Shown piece by piece: positions 38,337 through 47,768 of a stretch of DNA of 64,000 bases (positions are counted from its first letter, which is position 1; each line of letters starts with the position of its first letter). Source of the stretch: an uncultured Clostridia bacterium (GTDB lineage Bacteria > Bacillota > Clostridia > TANB77 > CAG-508); the NCBI GenBank assembly GCA_948777935.1, contig CAQDYY010000002.1, forward strand, positions 13,937 to 77,936, in the 5' to 3' direction. The translations under genes were made by a program, and so were the position numbers. Below the pieces are notes generated by a model that was not told the origin of the DNA, did no database searches, and worked only from the letters and a program-made list of their open reading frames with translations.

Positions 38337-38692
38337 TTTATTTCACTCCTAACTAAATTTATTTTTAGTTAGGTAATCTCTTTGCCTTATTTATAACTCT
38401 GTTATTACTCGGCGAGAAGTATAATATATAGGAACTTGTCCTTTTAAAACTTAATGAACTTCTTTTGCCTTTCCTATTAAGGTACAAGTTAAATTATCAA
38501 ACTTGCCTTACACTTAATAATCTGCAATAACTTATAAACGGCGGAGATTAATATAAATAATACTTTTAAATTTCATGTTGCTAGTTTCTATTAATGTCAA
38601 GATATTTACTTAGAGTCAGGTATCTCTTATCCTGTACCAAACTTTTACCTTTCTGTACCTATAATACTTTTTCATTTATAATCACACTCCAT
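38337..38692. other. Gene-free control region upstream of xis
   Basis: 356 bp without a gene. Holds an inverted repeat over the xis ribosome binding site (38348-38373) and several short repeats of the type GTACAAGTT/AACTTGTCC (around 38431-38485) that may be operators. No known RNA recognised. Confidence 0.55.
38348..38373 (-). promoter_or_regulatory. Inverted repeat covering the xis ribosome binding site
   Basis: 10-bp perfect stem CCTAACTAAA (38348-38357) with TTTAGTTAGG (38364-38373). On the xis mRNA the 3' arm contains part of the AGGAG sequence, so folding would hide it. It could instead be a protein operator. Confidence 0.55.
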
Positions 38693-39377
38693 TTATAAAA
38701 AGTTTCTTTCATCATATTGCTTTTTTGTTATAATTAGTATATTGCTGTATTGTTCTTCTTGTTTAATCAATTCAATTAGTTCATTATTACTTAGAGAAAT
38801 AATATCTTTACTATTAGTAAAATAATCTTTATTATATTTATTAATTAAATAATAATTACATCCGAATAAGTTTATCTTCTTTATAATAATAGTTTAAATC
38901 ATTATTTAAGTTTTCTCCTTGAACTCTACTTATGAAATCTATACCAGTTTCTACATTAAATATTAATGCTATTCTTTTCTTCATTTTTCTTTTTGGTTTA
39001 CTTTCTTTTACCTTTGTTTGCATTGGTACTCTATTATTAAATAAATGTGTTCCCATTTCATATAATTCATCTTCTGTTGGATAACTTGTTATTAATGCAT
39101 TAGATAAATCATGTTTTATTGGAAATTGTGCTACACATAAAATTGTTATCAATTTGCCTTTAGGTGGTTTTCCTAGTGCTTTTAATCTCCTTACCAATTC
39201 TTCATCTTTGTCATTTATTTTGACTTCAATTTTTGGTATCCCTGGTTGTACTCTTATTCTTTTCTTTTTTCCATCAATCACTACTGTTTTTTGAAATGAT
39301 TTTCCTGTGTATCTGTCGCATACAATATAATTTCCTTCTAATTTATAAAATTTTACTTCTTCTATAAGGTTACTCAT
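38693..39377 (-). CDS. Unknown element protein, C-terminal third recovered by +1 shift at CGG
   Basis: 227 aa with one base skipped. In the zero frame it ends at 38856, two codons after CGG (KEDKLI-R-M). Skipping C gives a further 56 codons without a stop, with normal protein character (SLSNNELIELIKQEEQYSNI, then LIITKKQYDERNFL). The N-terminal part is basic with VCDRYTGKSFQKTVVIDG near 18. No family recognised. The long open extension in such AT-rich DNA is good evidence that the shift is real. Confidence 0.7.
38862..38864 (-). other. In-frame CGG, candidate +1 shift site hidden near an apparent gene end
   Basis: CTT ATT CGG ATG TAA in frame. Skipping C gives CTT ATT GGA TGT AAT TAT and 56 open codons to a TAA at 38693. 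Confidence 0.78.
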
Positions 39378-39475
39378 TTTTAATCGCTCCTTTTAAATTA
39401 TTGTTATTTGCGTTATTGTGTTATTAAAACATTATTAAATAACGCAGTAACACAAATAACATATTTTTATAATTA

Positions 39476-40708
39476 CTAAAACAACTTTGAATCTGTTATA
39501 ACTTTAGAAGTATTTTCTTCTTTTAATTCTGCCTGTTTTGTTAATGGTACTATTTCTTGTTTGGGTATAATTTCTTTATCTAATACTTCTCCTTGTTGTA
39601 CTATATTTTCTTTTGTCGATATTTCTTCCTGTTGTACAGATTCATCTTCTACTGGATAAAATGAAAATTTAATTTGTCTGCCTTCTGTACCACCACTTGT
39701 ATTAACTCTTTCAAATCTAATATTGTCATACTCCTTTAGAAATATTTGAAGATTATTATTTAGTTCTCTACTTACAGCCTGTCCATTTTTCTGTTTTAAA
39801 TCTGCTTTATCCATACCATTTATTTCGAGTATCTTATTGTATAAGTCTGTTGCAGTTATAGTTACTTCTTCTTGTTCACTTAATAAGTGTTTAACAGTTA
39901 TTATAATTGGGTTATCTATGTAGTCTTGATATTGTTTATCTTCTGGACTTTCATATTCTGCAATAACTTCCCATTGACATTTTTTCTTATTGAATCTAAT
40001 AATTTTTTCTATATTTTCTATATCTCGTCCAGTTGCAGAAAAAACTACATCAAATGGGTTGTCTTTACTCTTTGTTAATACTATCATAGTGTCAACAGTT
40101 CCATTTATACCAATAGAACCTTGAATTTCATTAAATACATCTCTTGACTTTGATTTTTTAGAATGATGAATTAGTAATATACAAACTCCGTTATCATCTG
40201 CAAATTCCTTTAGTTTTCCTACATCTTGGCTCATTCTATTATATGAATTAATATTGCCACTACAAATTTTTTGAAATGTATCAATAACGATGAATTTAAT
40301 ATCAGGATGTATTTCTAACTCACTTTGTAAATAGTCTGTTAGCCCCTCATCAATAGTAGGGCATTTTATTCTAGGATATATATTATCAGGAATAGCATTA
40401 TCATTTTGCAAAACATTATTTGACCTATCTTTTATTCTTCTAAGGCTATCTTCTAATGATAGGTACAAGCACCCACATTGGTTTGTATGAAACCCTAAAA
40501 TCTCTTGACCTTTTGATATTGCAATACATAGTGCTAAAACTAGCCAACTTTTTCCGAGTTTTGGGGGACCTGCTAATATTGCAACTCCCTGATAAAGTAA
40601 ACCTTCTGCAATACAAACTAATTCATCAAAGTACATTTTAAACAATTCTTTGAGATTTAGAGGAGTTGCATTACATTTATTGTTATTTGAATTTTGTTCT
40701 GTTTCCAT
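39476..40708 (-). CDS. RepA-like RecA-fold ATPase (AAA_25)
   Basis: 410 aa. Walker A AGPPKLGKSWL near residue 46, Walker B IKFIVIDTFQKI near 140, and LLIHHSKKSK near 180. This matches plasmid RepA/KaiC-like hexameric helicases used by mobile elements. The C-terminal 90 residues are an acidic, Gln-rich tail without a domain. It probably takes part in replication of the excised element. Kept separate from the chromosomal DnaI/DnaD system. Confidence 0.85.
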   Translation of the reverse strand: METEQNSNNNKCNATPLNLKELFKMYFDELVCIAEGLLYQGVAILAGPPKLGKSWLVLALCIAISKGQEILGFHTNQCGCLYLSLEDSLRRIKDRSNNVLQNDNAIPDNIYPRIKCPTIDEGLTDYLQSELEIHPDIKFIVIDTFQKICSGNINSYNRMSQDVGKLKEFADDNGVCILLIHHSKKSKSRDVFNEIQGSIGINGTVDTMIVLTKSKDNPFDVVFSATGRDIENIEKIIRFNKKKCQWEVIAEYESPEDKQYQDYIDNPIIITVKHLLSEQEEVTITATDLYNKILEINGMDKADLKQKNGQAVSRELNNNLQIFLKEYDNIRFERVNTSGGTEGRQIKFSFYPVEDESVQQEEISTKENIVQQGEVLDKEIIPKQEIVPLTKQAELKEENTSKVITDSKLF

Positions 40709-40782
40709 TTTATTTACTTCCTTTCATTATTTGAATTTCTATACCTTATCCCATGTCTAAGGACAAGGTATAGATTAAATAA

Positions 40783-41802
40783 TTATTTGTTTAAAGTTTT
40801 ATTCCTAACTTTTGAACAATATTTATTTATTTCTTCTACAACTTCATCTGATATAACTATTTGTTGCTCGAATATAATTCTATTTTTCATGTTGTCGTAG
40901 ACAGGAATAATCATAACATCTGAAAATGGTCTTATAGTAATCATTTCAGAATAATATTCTCCATTTCTTTCAAAGTCTATCTTACATAGATATTTTTTAG
41001 ATACTAATTCATCCATAATTAGTCCATTTGAAACATCTGAATTTTGTTCCCACAATTCATCTATTGTCATCATTTCTTGTTGATGTTGGCTGTTTACTAA
41101 CTCTGTCAATTTTTCTAAATTTAATGTTTCGATGAAACTTGACTTTCCTCTTTCTTTTGGAGATTTATTCTCTACTTGTTTTAACTTATTACTAAGTTCA
41201 CTATCCATTATTGCCAAAGCATAGTTATATCTATCAAGAACTTCTCCTTTATCTTTTTTAATTAAATCAGATATTTCTCTTGATATAGGAATTTTCCCTT
41301 CTTTTCTCATCTGTTTTCTAATATTTTCACAATAATTATCCACTTTGTGTGCAACTTCATTTGATAGTGCTATCTGTGAGCTAACTACTACATTATTTTC
41401 TATTGCATTATACTTAGGTATCATTTTTAAATCTGAAAATGGTATATGACAAAGTAACTCATAAGATTTCCTATTTTCATTATTTATTTTTGTTTTACTA
41501 AATATGTAATTCTTAGATGATAGAAAATCAATGATTTCAGACATAGAAATATCATCATTCCTTTCTAAAACTTCATCTAAAGTTGGCATCTTATGTTGTT
41601 CTTGTAAGTTTAGTAATTCTGTAAATTCTTCAAGTTTTGTTGTATTTGTAAATACTTTTTTCCTTTCACTTACAGATTTATTTTCTACTTGTTCCACCAT
41701 ACTAGAGATTTCATCTCCAATTACTGATATTGCATATTGGTATCTTGAATTTTCTCTTTTCTTTTGTTGATTTCTTAACTTTTTAAGATTTACTTTTTTC
41801 AT
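40783..41802 (-). CDS. Unknown protein made of two similar halves
   Basis: 339 aa. Residues about 20-165 and 195-335 are clearly related: YQYAISVIGDEISSMVEQVE against YNYALAIMDSELSNKLKQVE, HIPFSDLKMIPKYNAIENN against IRPFSDVMIIPVYDNMKN, and ALSNEVAHKVDNYCENIRK against VISDEVVEEINKYCSKVRN. It arose by internal duplication. No family recognised. Between the two replication genes, so possibly involved in replication or copy control. Confidence 0.75.
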   Translation of the reverse strand: MKKVNLKKLRNQQKKRENSRYQYAISVIGDEISSMVEQVENKSVSERKKVFTNTTKLEEFTELLNLQEQHKMPTLDEVLERNDDISMSEIIDFLSSKNYIFSKTKINNENRKSYELLCHIPFSDLKMIPKYNAIENNVVVSSQIALSNEVAHKVDNYCENIRKQMRKEGKIPISREISDLIKKDKGEVLDRYNYALAIMDSELSNKLKQVENKSPKERGKSSFIETLNLEKLTELVNSQHQQEMMTIDELWEQNSDVSNGLIMDELVSKKYLCKIDFERNGEYYSEMITIRPFSDVMIIPVYDNMKNRIIFEQQIVISDEVVEEINKYCSKVRNKTLNK

Positions 41803-41920
41803 TTTATTTACTTCCTTTCTTTATTTTGAATTATCTGCCTTGCCTTACTAACAAGGCAGATGTATATGTTTTAAAAATTTTATAGTGCTACTTTTAAAAT
41901 ATGACAAGTAGTTTTTTACC

Positions 41921-43123
41921 CTAACAGATGATAGTTTCTTCTTCTAGGCAGTTTTCCCAAAGAGTAAAATTACATAATTGTTCATAAGTAGTATTTTGAT
42001 TATTAGACCATGTTGTATTAAATGTTAATGGATTTATTTCTAAATCTCTTAATCTTTTAATGTGTCTGTTAAATTTACTATAATTGTGTGTCTTTGCACT
42101 ATTGACATCATAATGCTCACGAGTATAAGAATATCCATGTAAATTTATGCTATCTAATAATGCACATAATTTAACTTTCATGTTAGATGTTTCATCACTA
42201 TTATTAACTAGCTTTCTTGCAACATCTACCCTATAAAAAGGTTCTGTAAAAAATACCTTTTCTAAATATCCTGACCCTAATTTTCTTGCTGTAAATCTTT
42301 CTTTATAATTGTCTATTTTCTTATCAGTACCATTTTTATATTTAAGTTGATTCAGCTTTGCATTCTTAAATTTAACTTCAAATCTAATAACTCTCTTATG
42401 ATTTTCATACTGTTCATTGTTAATCTTATTTTCATTTAATTTTTGTAACTGTTCTTTATCCTTGTTGTAGATAGTGAGTTCAACTCTTGCATTAGATTTA
42501 GACTTATAAACTGTTAAATATGATGTATCATTATCTGCTAGTATGTTTTTGTGATAATAAGCTCTTATAATCGAACTTGGTGCAATATTTATAATTTGTT
42601 TAATCAAGTAATATTCCTCTAAAGAATGACAACGATAATCGAATTTGTAGTCTATTCTTGATAAAAGTATGTAATCATCAATAGTATTTAAACATTCAGA
42701 AGAAATATTAAAATGTTCATTCATTGCAACCTTTAATTCACTTATAATAGTTTTTTCACTTCTTCCTCGTACAAAGATATGAGGTAAAGTAATGGTTAAA
42801 TAACCTGTTATACATCTGTAAGAAAAAGTATATGAAGCATATTCACATTCATTATATAGAAGATGTTGAGTATATTTACTGTTGTAATAACAGTCATCAA
42901 TTATGTATATTTCTCCAGTTTTCTTATCTACTTTTTCAAACTGTTTCTTGACAAGTATAGATTTTGACTTAATTTTGTTAAATACATCATTATATAAATA
43001 TGTAGAATGATGTAACCAATTTTTTAGAGGAACATGTAAACTTAATGTATCAACCTCACCTTTATCAATTCTTTTATCTAACTCATTAAATGGAAGATTT
43101 ATTCTTGACATCTTATTTCTCAT
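41921..43123 (-). CDS. Replication initiation protein, phage gpII/CRI-like
   Basis: 400 aa. Blocks LLSRIDYKFDYRCHS near 150, NARVELTIYNKDKEQ near 210 and KRVIRFEVKFKNAKLNQLKY near 245 resemble rolling-circle initiators of the phage-replication CRI/gpII type found in clostridial elements. The assignment is from remembered pattern, not a search. A good minus-strand promoter (43374-43402) and a 250-bp leader precede it. GGAGA-type site before the ATG. Confidence 0.55.
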   Translation of the reverse strand: MRNKMSRINLPFNELDKRIDKGEVDTLSLHVPLKNWLHHSTYLYNDVFNKIKSKSILVKKQFEKVDKKTGEIYIIDDCYYNSKYTQHLLYNECEYASYTFSYRCITGYLTITLPHIFVRGRSEKTIISELKVAMNEHFNISSECLNTIDDYILLSRIDYKFDYRCHSLEEYYLIKQIINIAPSSIIRAYYHKNILADNDTSYLTVYKSKSNARVELTIYNKDKEQLQKLNENKINNEQYENHKRVIRFEVKFKNAKLNQLKYKNGTDKKIDNYKERFTARKLGSGYLEKVFFTEPFYRVDVARKLVNNSDETSNMKVKLCALLDSINLHGYSYTREHYDVNSAKTHNYSKFNRHIKRLRDLEINPLTFNTTWSNNQNTTYEQLCNFTLWENCLEEETIIC

Positions 43124-43451
43124 CTCCTTTCTTTAAAGATTTTAATTTACACATATATAGATGACATCAATTATTAGTGAGATATAGTATTAAAAAATGT
43201 GTTGAGGAAAAAGGTATTTACTTCTCATAACTTATTGACATCTTCTTCAATTACATATATAATAAACTATATACACTTGAAATATATGTATTGCAACTGT
43301 AATCGCCGTTGTGTTAAAAATATACAATATTGTTTCTATGTACACTCGAAACTTTATTGTTTTAACTGTCTATATTGTATCACAATTTATTGTGTTCGTC
43401 AACAATTATAATCTATAAATTATAGGTGTCGACAATAAAAAGGGGGAAAAG
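43124..43451. promoter_or_regulatory. Divergent control region of the element
   Basis: 328 bp without a credible gene. Minus-strand promoter: TTGACG (43397-43402 as complement) and TACAAT (43374-43379 as complement) with a 17-bp spacer that contains the palindrome ACAATTTATTGT, a likely operator. A repeated motif TACACTYGAAA occurs at 43272-43282 and 43341-43351. Could also hold the element's replication origin. Confidence 0.55.
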
Positions 43452-44543
43452 ATGATAAATTCAGTAAAAGTTAGATATGACAAATTAAGAAATCAAGAAT
43501 TAGTTTTAATTAAAAATGAGGAAAAAGTATATGATTTTGGAAAACTTATATTAGATTTTATATATGCTGATGTTAAAAAAAGGTATTATGAAATTATAAA
43601 AGATTCCAATGAGAACAACCATAATAAAATATATGAGAATTTAACTAATCTATTTAATACAGATGATACTATACTTTGTAAACTATTTTATGATGAGGAT
43701 TATAAGAGATATTTAGTATATGGAAATTTATCAAATTATCTTGGTTCTTTTAAAAGATTTGATACAAAAACTAAATCTACAATAGTTATTGAAAATGTAA
43801 AACCTTTTAATTCTGAAAGAGATGCAAGAGTTAGAAGTCTTCTTGATAGTATAGAAAAAACACAATTAATCTATTTAGCAATACTAAACTTTTGTGATAT
43901 GACTACTCCTTCTACACAAGATAACATTTATAATAGATATATAAATAAATTTATTTATGCCTGTAAGAAATTACCATATAGATTTACTCAAGCACCTCTA
44001 ACTTATGATACATATAAAACAAATGATAAATGTTATAATAGTCATTATATTAATAGTAATAATATAGAAATTACTATTAATAGGTTAAAAGAAGATTATA
44101 ATAAAGACAAATTACCTTCATGGGCTGATACAAACCCTATTGATGAATGTTATTATATTTGTTCTGATATTGATATGTTTTTTACTACTTTTATGTTTAG
44201 ATGTTTTGAGAGAAAGTATATTATTCCTAAATGTAAAAATTGTGGTAAGTTCTTTGTACCTTATAAAAATAATAGTGCATTATATTGTGATAGACCTAGT
44301 CCTCAAAACCCTAATAAAACATGTAAAGAATATGAAGGCTCAAAACCTAAGGGACAAAATGAGTTGTATAGAAAAATATATCAAAAGAAATTCGCTAAGG
44401 CTAGTAGGAATAAAGAAGATTATAGTTTACAGAAGGAATTTGAAAATTGGAAAAAGAAGGCTCAAAAAGAAAAAGCTAAATATAATAAAGGAATTATATC
44501 AGATGAGGAATATAAACAATGGCTCATAGATAACGATAAGTAA
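43452..44543 (+). CDS. DUF6076-like zinc-ribbon protein
   Basis: 363 aa. The C-terminal part has a treble-clef or zinc-ribbon: CKNCGKFFVPYKN, later YCDR and TCKEYE, near residues 258-295, followed by a lysine-rich helix. This is the DUF6076 pattern, frequent on clostridial accessory DNA, function unknown. The only sizeable plus-strand gene in the first half of the element. GGGGGA-type site before the ATG. Confidence 0.75.
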   Translation: MINSVKVRYDKLRNQELVLIKNEEKVYDFGKLILDFIYADVKKRYYEIIKDSNENNHNKIYENLTNLFNTDDTILCKLFYDEDYKRYLVYGNLSNYLGSFKRFDTKTKSTIVIENVKPFNSERDARVRSLLDSIEKTQLIYLAILNFCDMTTPSTQDNIYNRYINKFIYACKKLPYRFTQAPLTYDTYKTNDKCYNSHYINSNNIEITINRLKEDYNKDKLPSWADTNPIDECYYICSDIDMFFTTFMFRCFERKYIIPKCKNCGKFFVPYKNNSALYCDRPSPQNPNKTCKEYEGSKPKGQNELYRKIYQKKFAKASRNKEDYSLQKEFENWKKKAQKEKAKYNKGIISDEEYKQWLIDNDK

Positions 44544-44582
44544 AAATAGTAGATACTTCAAATTGTATCTACTATCTTTATA

Positions 44583-45290
44583 TTATGCCACCATTTCTTT
44601 TAATTCCTTCTTATAAGTATAGTAGCTGTTTCTTGATATACCTACTAACTTTATAACTTCTTTATCTGTTAGAGTACCTTCAAAATCTTTTGAATATTTT
44701 ATTATTAATGGTTTAGCTTCTTTTTCTTTTTTAGTTATTAAATTAGTTCCTTTAATTTGTCCTATTTGTTTACCTTCTAATCTTGCAGTAATTAAACCTT
44801 CTTTTGTTCTTTGATGTAAGTCTTGGACTTCTTTCTCTGCTTGGTCAAATGCTTTCTTAATCTGTTCTTTCGCTAATGCTAAGGTATATTTATTTAATGC
44901 AGATATAATTGTTTGCATTAATTCATCTGTTGCTTGATTTCCTGTGTTTAATTCTAATTTAATTTGATTATCTAAGGCTTTTCTATATACTTCTGTATTA
45001 ATATATCCCTCTTTTAGAAATATTAGATTTATACCTTTATTAAATAAATCCTCATATAAGTTACAACCTTCTTCTGAATTTCTACTCATTCTTGAAACGG
45101 AATCAAAGACAAGTGTATCTCCTTCTTTTAGTATCTTTAGTAGATTTTCAAATTCTTTTCTTCCTTCTAACTTAGTACCTGTATATGTTTCTTTAATTAT
45201 CCTTGCATTTGGATATTTTGCTAAGATATTTCTAACTTGTCTTTCTATATTCTGCTTTCCTGTGCTTATTCTTCCAATTCCATATAACAT
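44583..45290 (-). CDS. Serine recombinase (resolvase/invertase family)
   Basis: 235 aa. Catalytic serine in GIGRISTGKQNIERQV (residue about 9), LVFDSVSRMSRNSEEG near 62 with the conserved Arg pair, and a C-terminal helix-turn-helix (LTDKEVIKLVGISRNSYYTY). It may resolve dimers or invert a segment. Preceded by the TTTGGTACT repeats, possibly its binding sites. Confidence 0.9.
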   Translation of the reverse strand: MLYGIGRISTGKQNIERQVRNILAKYPNARIIKETYTGTKLEGRKEFENLLKILKEGDTLVFDSVSRMSRNSEEGCNLYEDLFNKGINLIFLKEGYINTEVYRKALDNQIKLELNTGNQATDELMQTIISALNKYTLALAKEQIKKAFDQAEKEVQDLHQRTKEGLITARLEGKQIGQIKGTNLITKKEKEAKPLIIKYSKDFEGTLTDKEVIKLVGISRNSYYTYKKELKEMVA

Positions 45291-45320
45291 AATTTTTACC
45301 TACCTCTCTAAAAATTACTG

Positions 45321-45426
45321 TACCAAATCTAACCTTCGTTACCTTTGGTACTCTTAGCTTACCAAGATTTTTTAGAGCTTTCAAGTCCCTTTTGGTACTT
45401 TTTTTCATATCCTTACTTTTGGTACT
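45321..45426. promoter_or_regulatory. Repeats of TTTGGTACT upstream of the serine recombinase
   Basis: Exact TTTGGTACT at 45344-45352, 45391-45399 and 45418-45426 and the inverted half TACCAAA at 45321-45327. Irregular spacing of 47 and 27 bp. They could be resolvase sub-sites or operators. Confidence 0.6.
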
Positions 45427-45546
45427 AAAATTTAAAATAGGGAATAGGGGAACTGTAATTACATATTATAAGAAATTACTTCTAATAAAAAATAGTAGGT
45501 ACATCTCCTGTATCTACTATTTGATTTATTACTACAACTTGGCTAT

Positions 45547-45894
45547 TTAGTTATTATTTATATGTTCTTTAATAAATTTTGATTTTTTAAAATAATCCTC
45601 AAACCTTTCACATACACTCCACATTCTACTATAAACTGTCTGTGAAAGTATTTCGTATCTTTCTGTTATTTCATCTTTACTAATTTCAAATATTGTTTTA
45701 CTATTATACATTTTCTTGATTTTTACTTCATACCCATTGTCTAATAAATAGTCAACAAAATATAACTCACATCTATTCATTTGATATTGATGTTCAACTC
45801 CTCTGTAATTTATAGCATTTCCTTCAATAAAATCATCACTTTCTATATATTTTATATAATTATTATAATTTTTTAAATACTCTTTATTATTCAT
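45547..45894 (-). CDS. Unknown element protein
   Basis: 115 aa, rich in Tyr, Asn, Glu and Lys. No membrane segment. YRGVEHQYQMNRCELYFVDY near 27 and YSRMWSVCERFEDYF near 88. Weak start context. No family recognised. Confidence 0.6.
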   Translation of the reverse strand: MNNKEYLKNYNNYIKYIESDDFIEGNAINYRGVEHQYQMNRCELYFVDYLLDNGYEVKIKKMYNSKTIFEISKDEITERYEILSQTVYSRMWSVCERFEDYFKKSKFIKEHINNN

Positions 45895-45961
45895 TTAACA
45901 CCTTTATATATTTATTTTCTAACTTTATTTATAATAATACTATCACATCTTTTTATTATTA

Positions 45962-47507
45962 TCAAGCTGTAAATCCTATTGTAGGTTTACATGGTTTTGT
46001 TTTAATTTTTTCTACTACTGCTTTTATATCATCTGCTACTATTAAATCTAAATTGTTTGATTTATCCTTTATAATTCTGTTTGCCTGTTCCATCTTAATT
46101 TTCTCTGTTAGATTTCTTACTAACCTACCATTTGAAAAACTTTCTTTATTATTGATTATTTCATTATTAAAATAATCTTGTACTATTGACTTACAATTCC
46201 TACTTAGTTTAAATCCTTCTTGTTTCAACATATTATTAAATATCTTATATAGTTCTGTTTCTGTATAATTAGGAAAATCAATTTTAAATGCAATTCTACT
46301 TTCAAATCCAGAATTACTTTTCAACAATTCTTCCATCTCTTGAGGATAACCTGCAAGAATAACACACAAATTATCTCTGTGATCTTCCATAGCTTTTATT
46401 AGTGTACTAATACATTCTTTAGAATAATTATCCGTAGAAAGTAGGGAATAGGCTTCATCTATGAATAATACTCCACCAAGAGCTTTATTAACTACATTTT
46501 GTGTTTTTATAGCTGTTTGTCCTACATATCCACCTACTAAGTCTACTCTTGATACTTCTGTAAAGTTTCCTTCTAATATTCCATAATCTGCAAATATTTC
46601 TCCAATTATCCTTGCAACTTCTGTCTTTCCTGTTCCGAGGGTTACCCTTAAATACCATGTGTAAATTAGGTAGTGTTCCTCTTTCTTTATGTACTTGAAT
46701 ATAGTTTATAATTTGTTGTACCTGATGTTTTACTTCCTCTAAACCTACCAAACTATTTAATTTCTTTATGCCTTCCTTATGATGTGGACTTTTCATTATA
46801 TGTAATTCTTCTTTTCCGATATAATCTATTTTCTTTTTATTGGCTCTTAATATTGCACCTATCAAACAGCTGTCTATTGTTTCTATATCATATCCAGTTA
46901 ATGCTTCTAATTCTGCTGATGTTACTTTACATTCTAGTCCATGTTGTTTTATTGTATTTTTTATGTATTTAATCTTTTCTTGTTCAGAAGGCTCATTTAT
47001 AGATATTTCCCATGTAAAGTTACTCTTAATCTTTTCTATCATTTTATGGTTATTATCATTGCATATAACTATAAATACTGCTGTTGGATAATCGTTTATT
47101 AACTTTTCTATTTTATAATCTCTTATGTTTTCATTATCTATTACATATAATTCATTATTTCTAACTTTGTTGTTCCTACTACTAATGTATGTTTCTGTTA
47201 ATAATTCATAGTTTGGAGATGTTGTTATTCCTTCTTTATATAGTAGTTTATTTATTATATTTACTATTTCAGAATAGTTATTATTATTGCAATATAATAC
47301 CATATTTAAGTTTCCTATTTTGATTTTGTTCTTCTTATATAGTTTGATGTAATCTGCATACATTTTGATTACTTCTTTTGTTCTTTTAGGAATGCCTAAA
47401 CATGAATCTAAACTCTTTAATATCTGTTTAGTTGTTTTAGACTTTATTTGTATTTCTTCTTCTATATTTTCTTTAGCTTCTGCTTTAGATTTTATTACAC
47501 TATCCAT
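45962..47507 (-). CDS. CbbX/SpoVK-type AAA ATPase, needs +1 shift at CGG
   Basis: 514 aa with one base skipped. The first half holds an AAA-like inactive domain (about 40-250), then LVGLEEVKHQVQQII near 258 and restored Walker A FKGNPGTGKTEVARI near 288, Walker B GGVLFIDEAYSLL near 345 and LCVILAGYPQEME near 380. In the zero frame CGG at 46635 turns the P-loop into NPRNRKD and the frame collapses. This family (CbbX, SpoVK, EccA) remodels protein complexes. Next to the two papain-like proteases. Confidence 0.87.
46635..46637 (-). other. In-frame CGG inside a P-loop, candidate +1 shift site
   Basis: AAC CCT CGG AAC AGG in frame. Skipping C gives AAC CCT GGA ACA GGA AAG ACA (N-P-G-T-G-K-T). Confidence 0.93.
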
Positions 47508-47768
47508 TTATTGCACCTTCTTTCTAACTTGTATAGCTATTAGCTATACAACATTAATCAAAAAATGTCAAAGCCATAAAAATAAACCCTGATACTTTAA
47601 AATCAAGGTTTATGTGTATTTTACTATAAAATATTGTTGCGAGGTTTAGTTCTAAGGGGTTTTTATAGTCTTATCCTTATAACTGCATATCCTAATTTTT
47701 ATTTATTTTAAAATTTTGTATTAAACATTTAAACATATTTTTGTTCTCCCCTTATAATCTAATCATAC
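47508..47768. other. Gap between protease and AAA genes
   Basis: 261 bp without a gene. One hairpin (about 47584-47625, ATAAACCCTGAT pairing with ATCAAGGTTTAT) may end the transcript of neighbouring genes or lie in a leader. Confidence 0.45.

Noticed and set aside
43199..43411. 70-codon plus-strand ORF in the element control region
   Set aside because: No ribosome binding site, Cys/Tyr/Ile-rich composition of non-coding DNA, and it overlaps a good promoter on the other strand.
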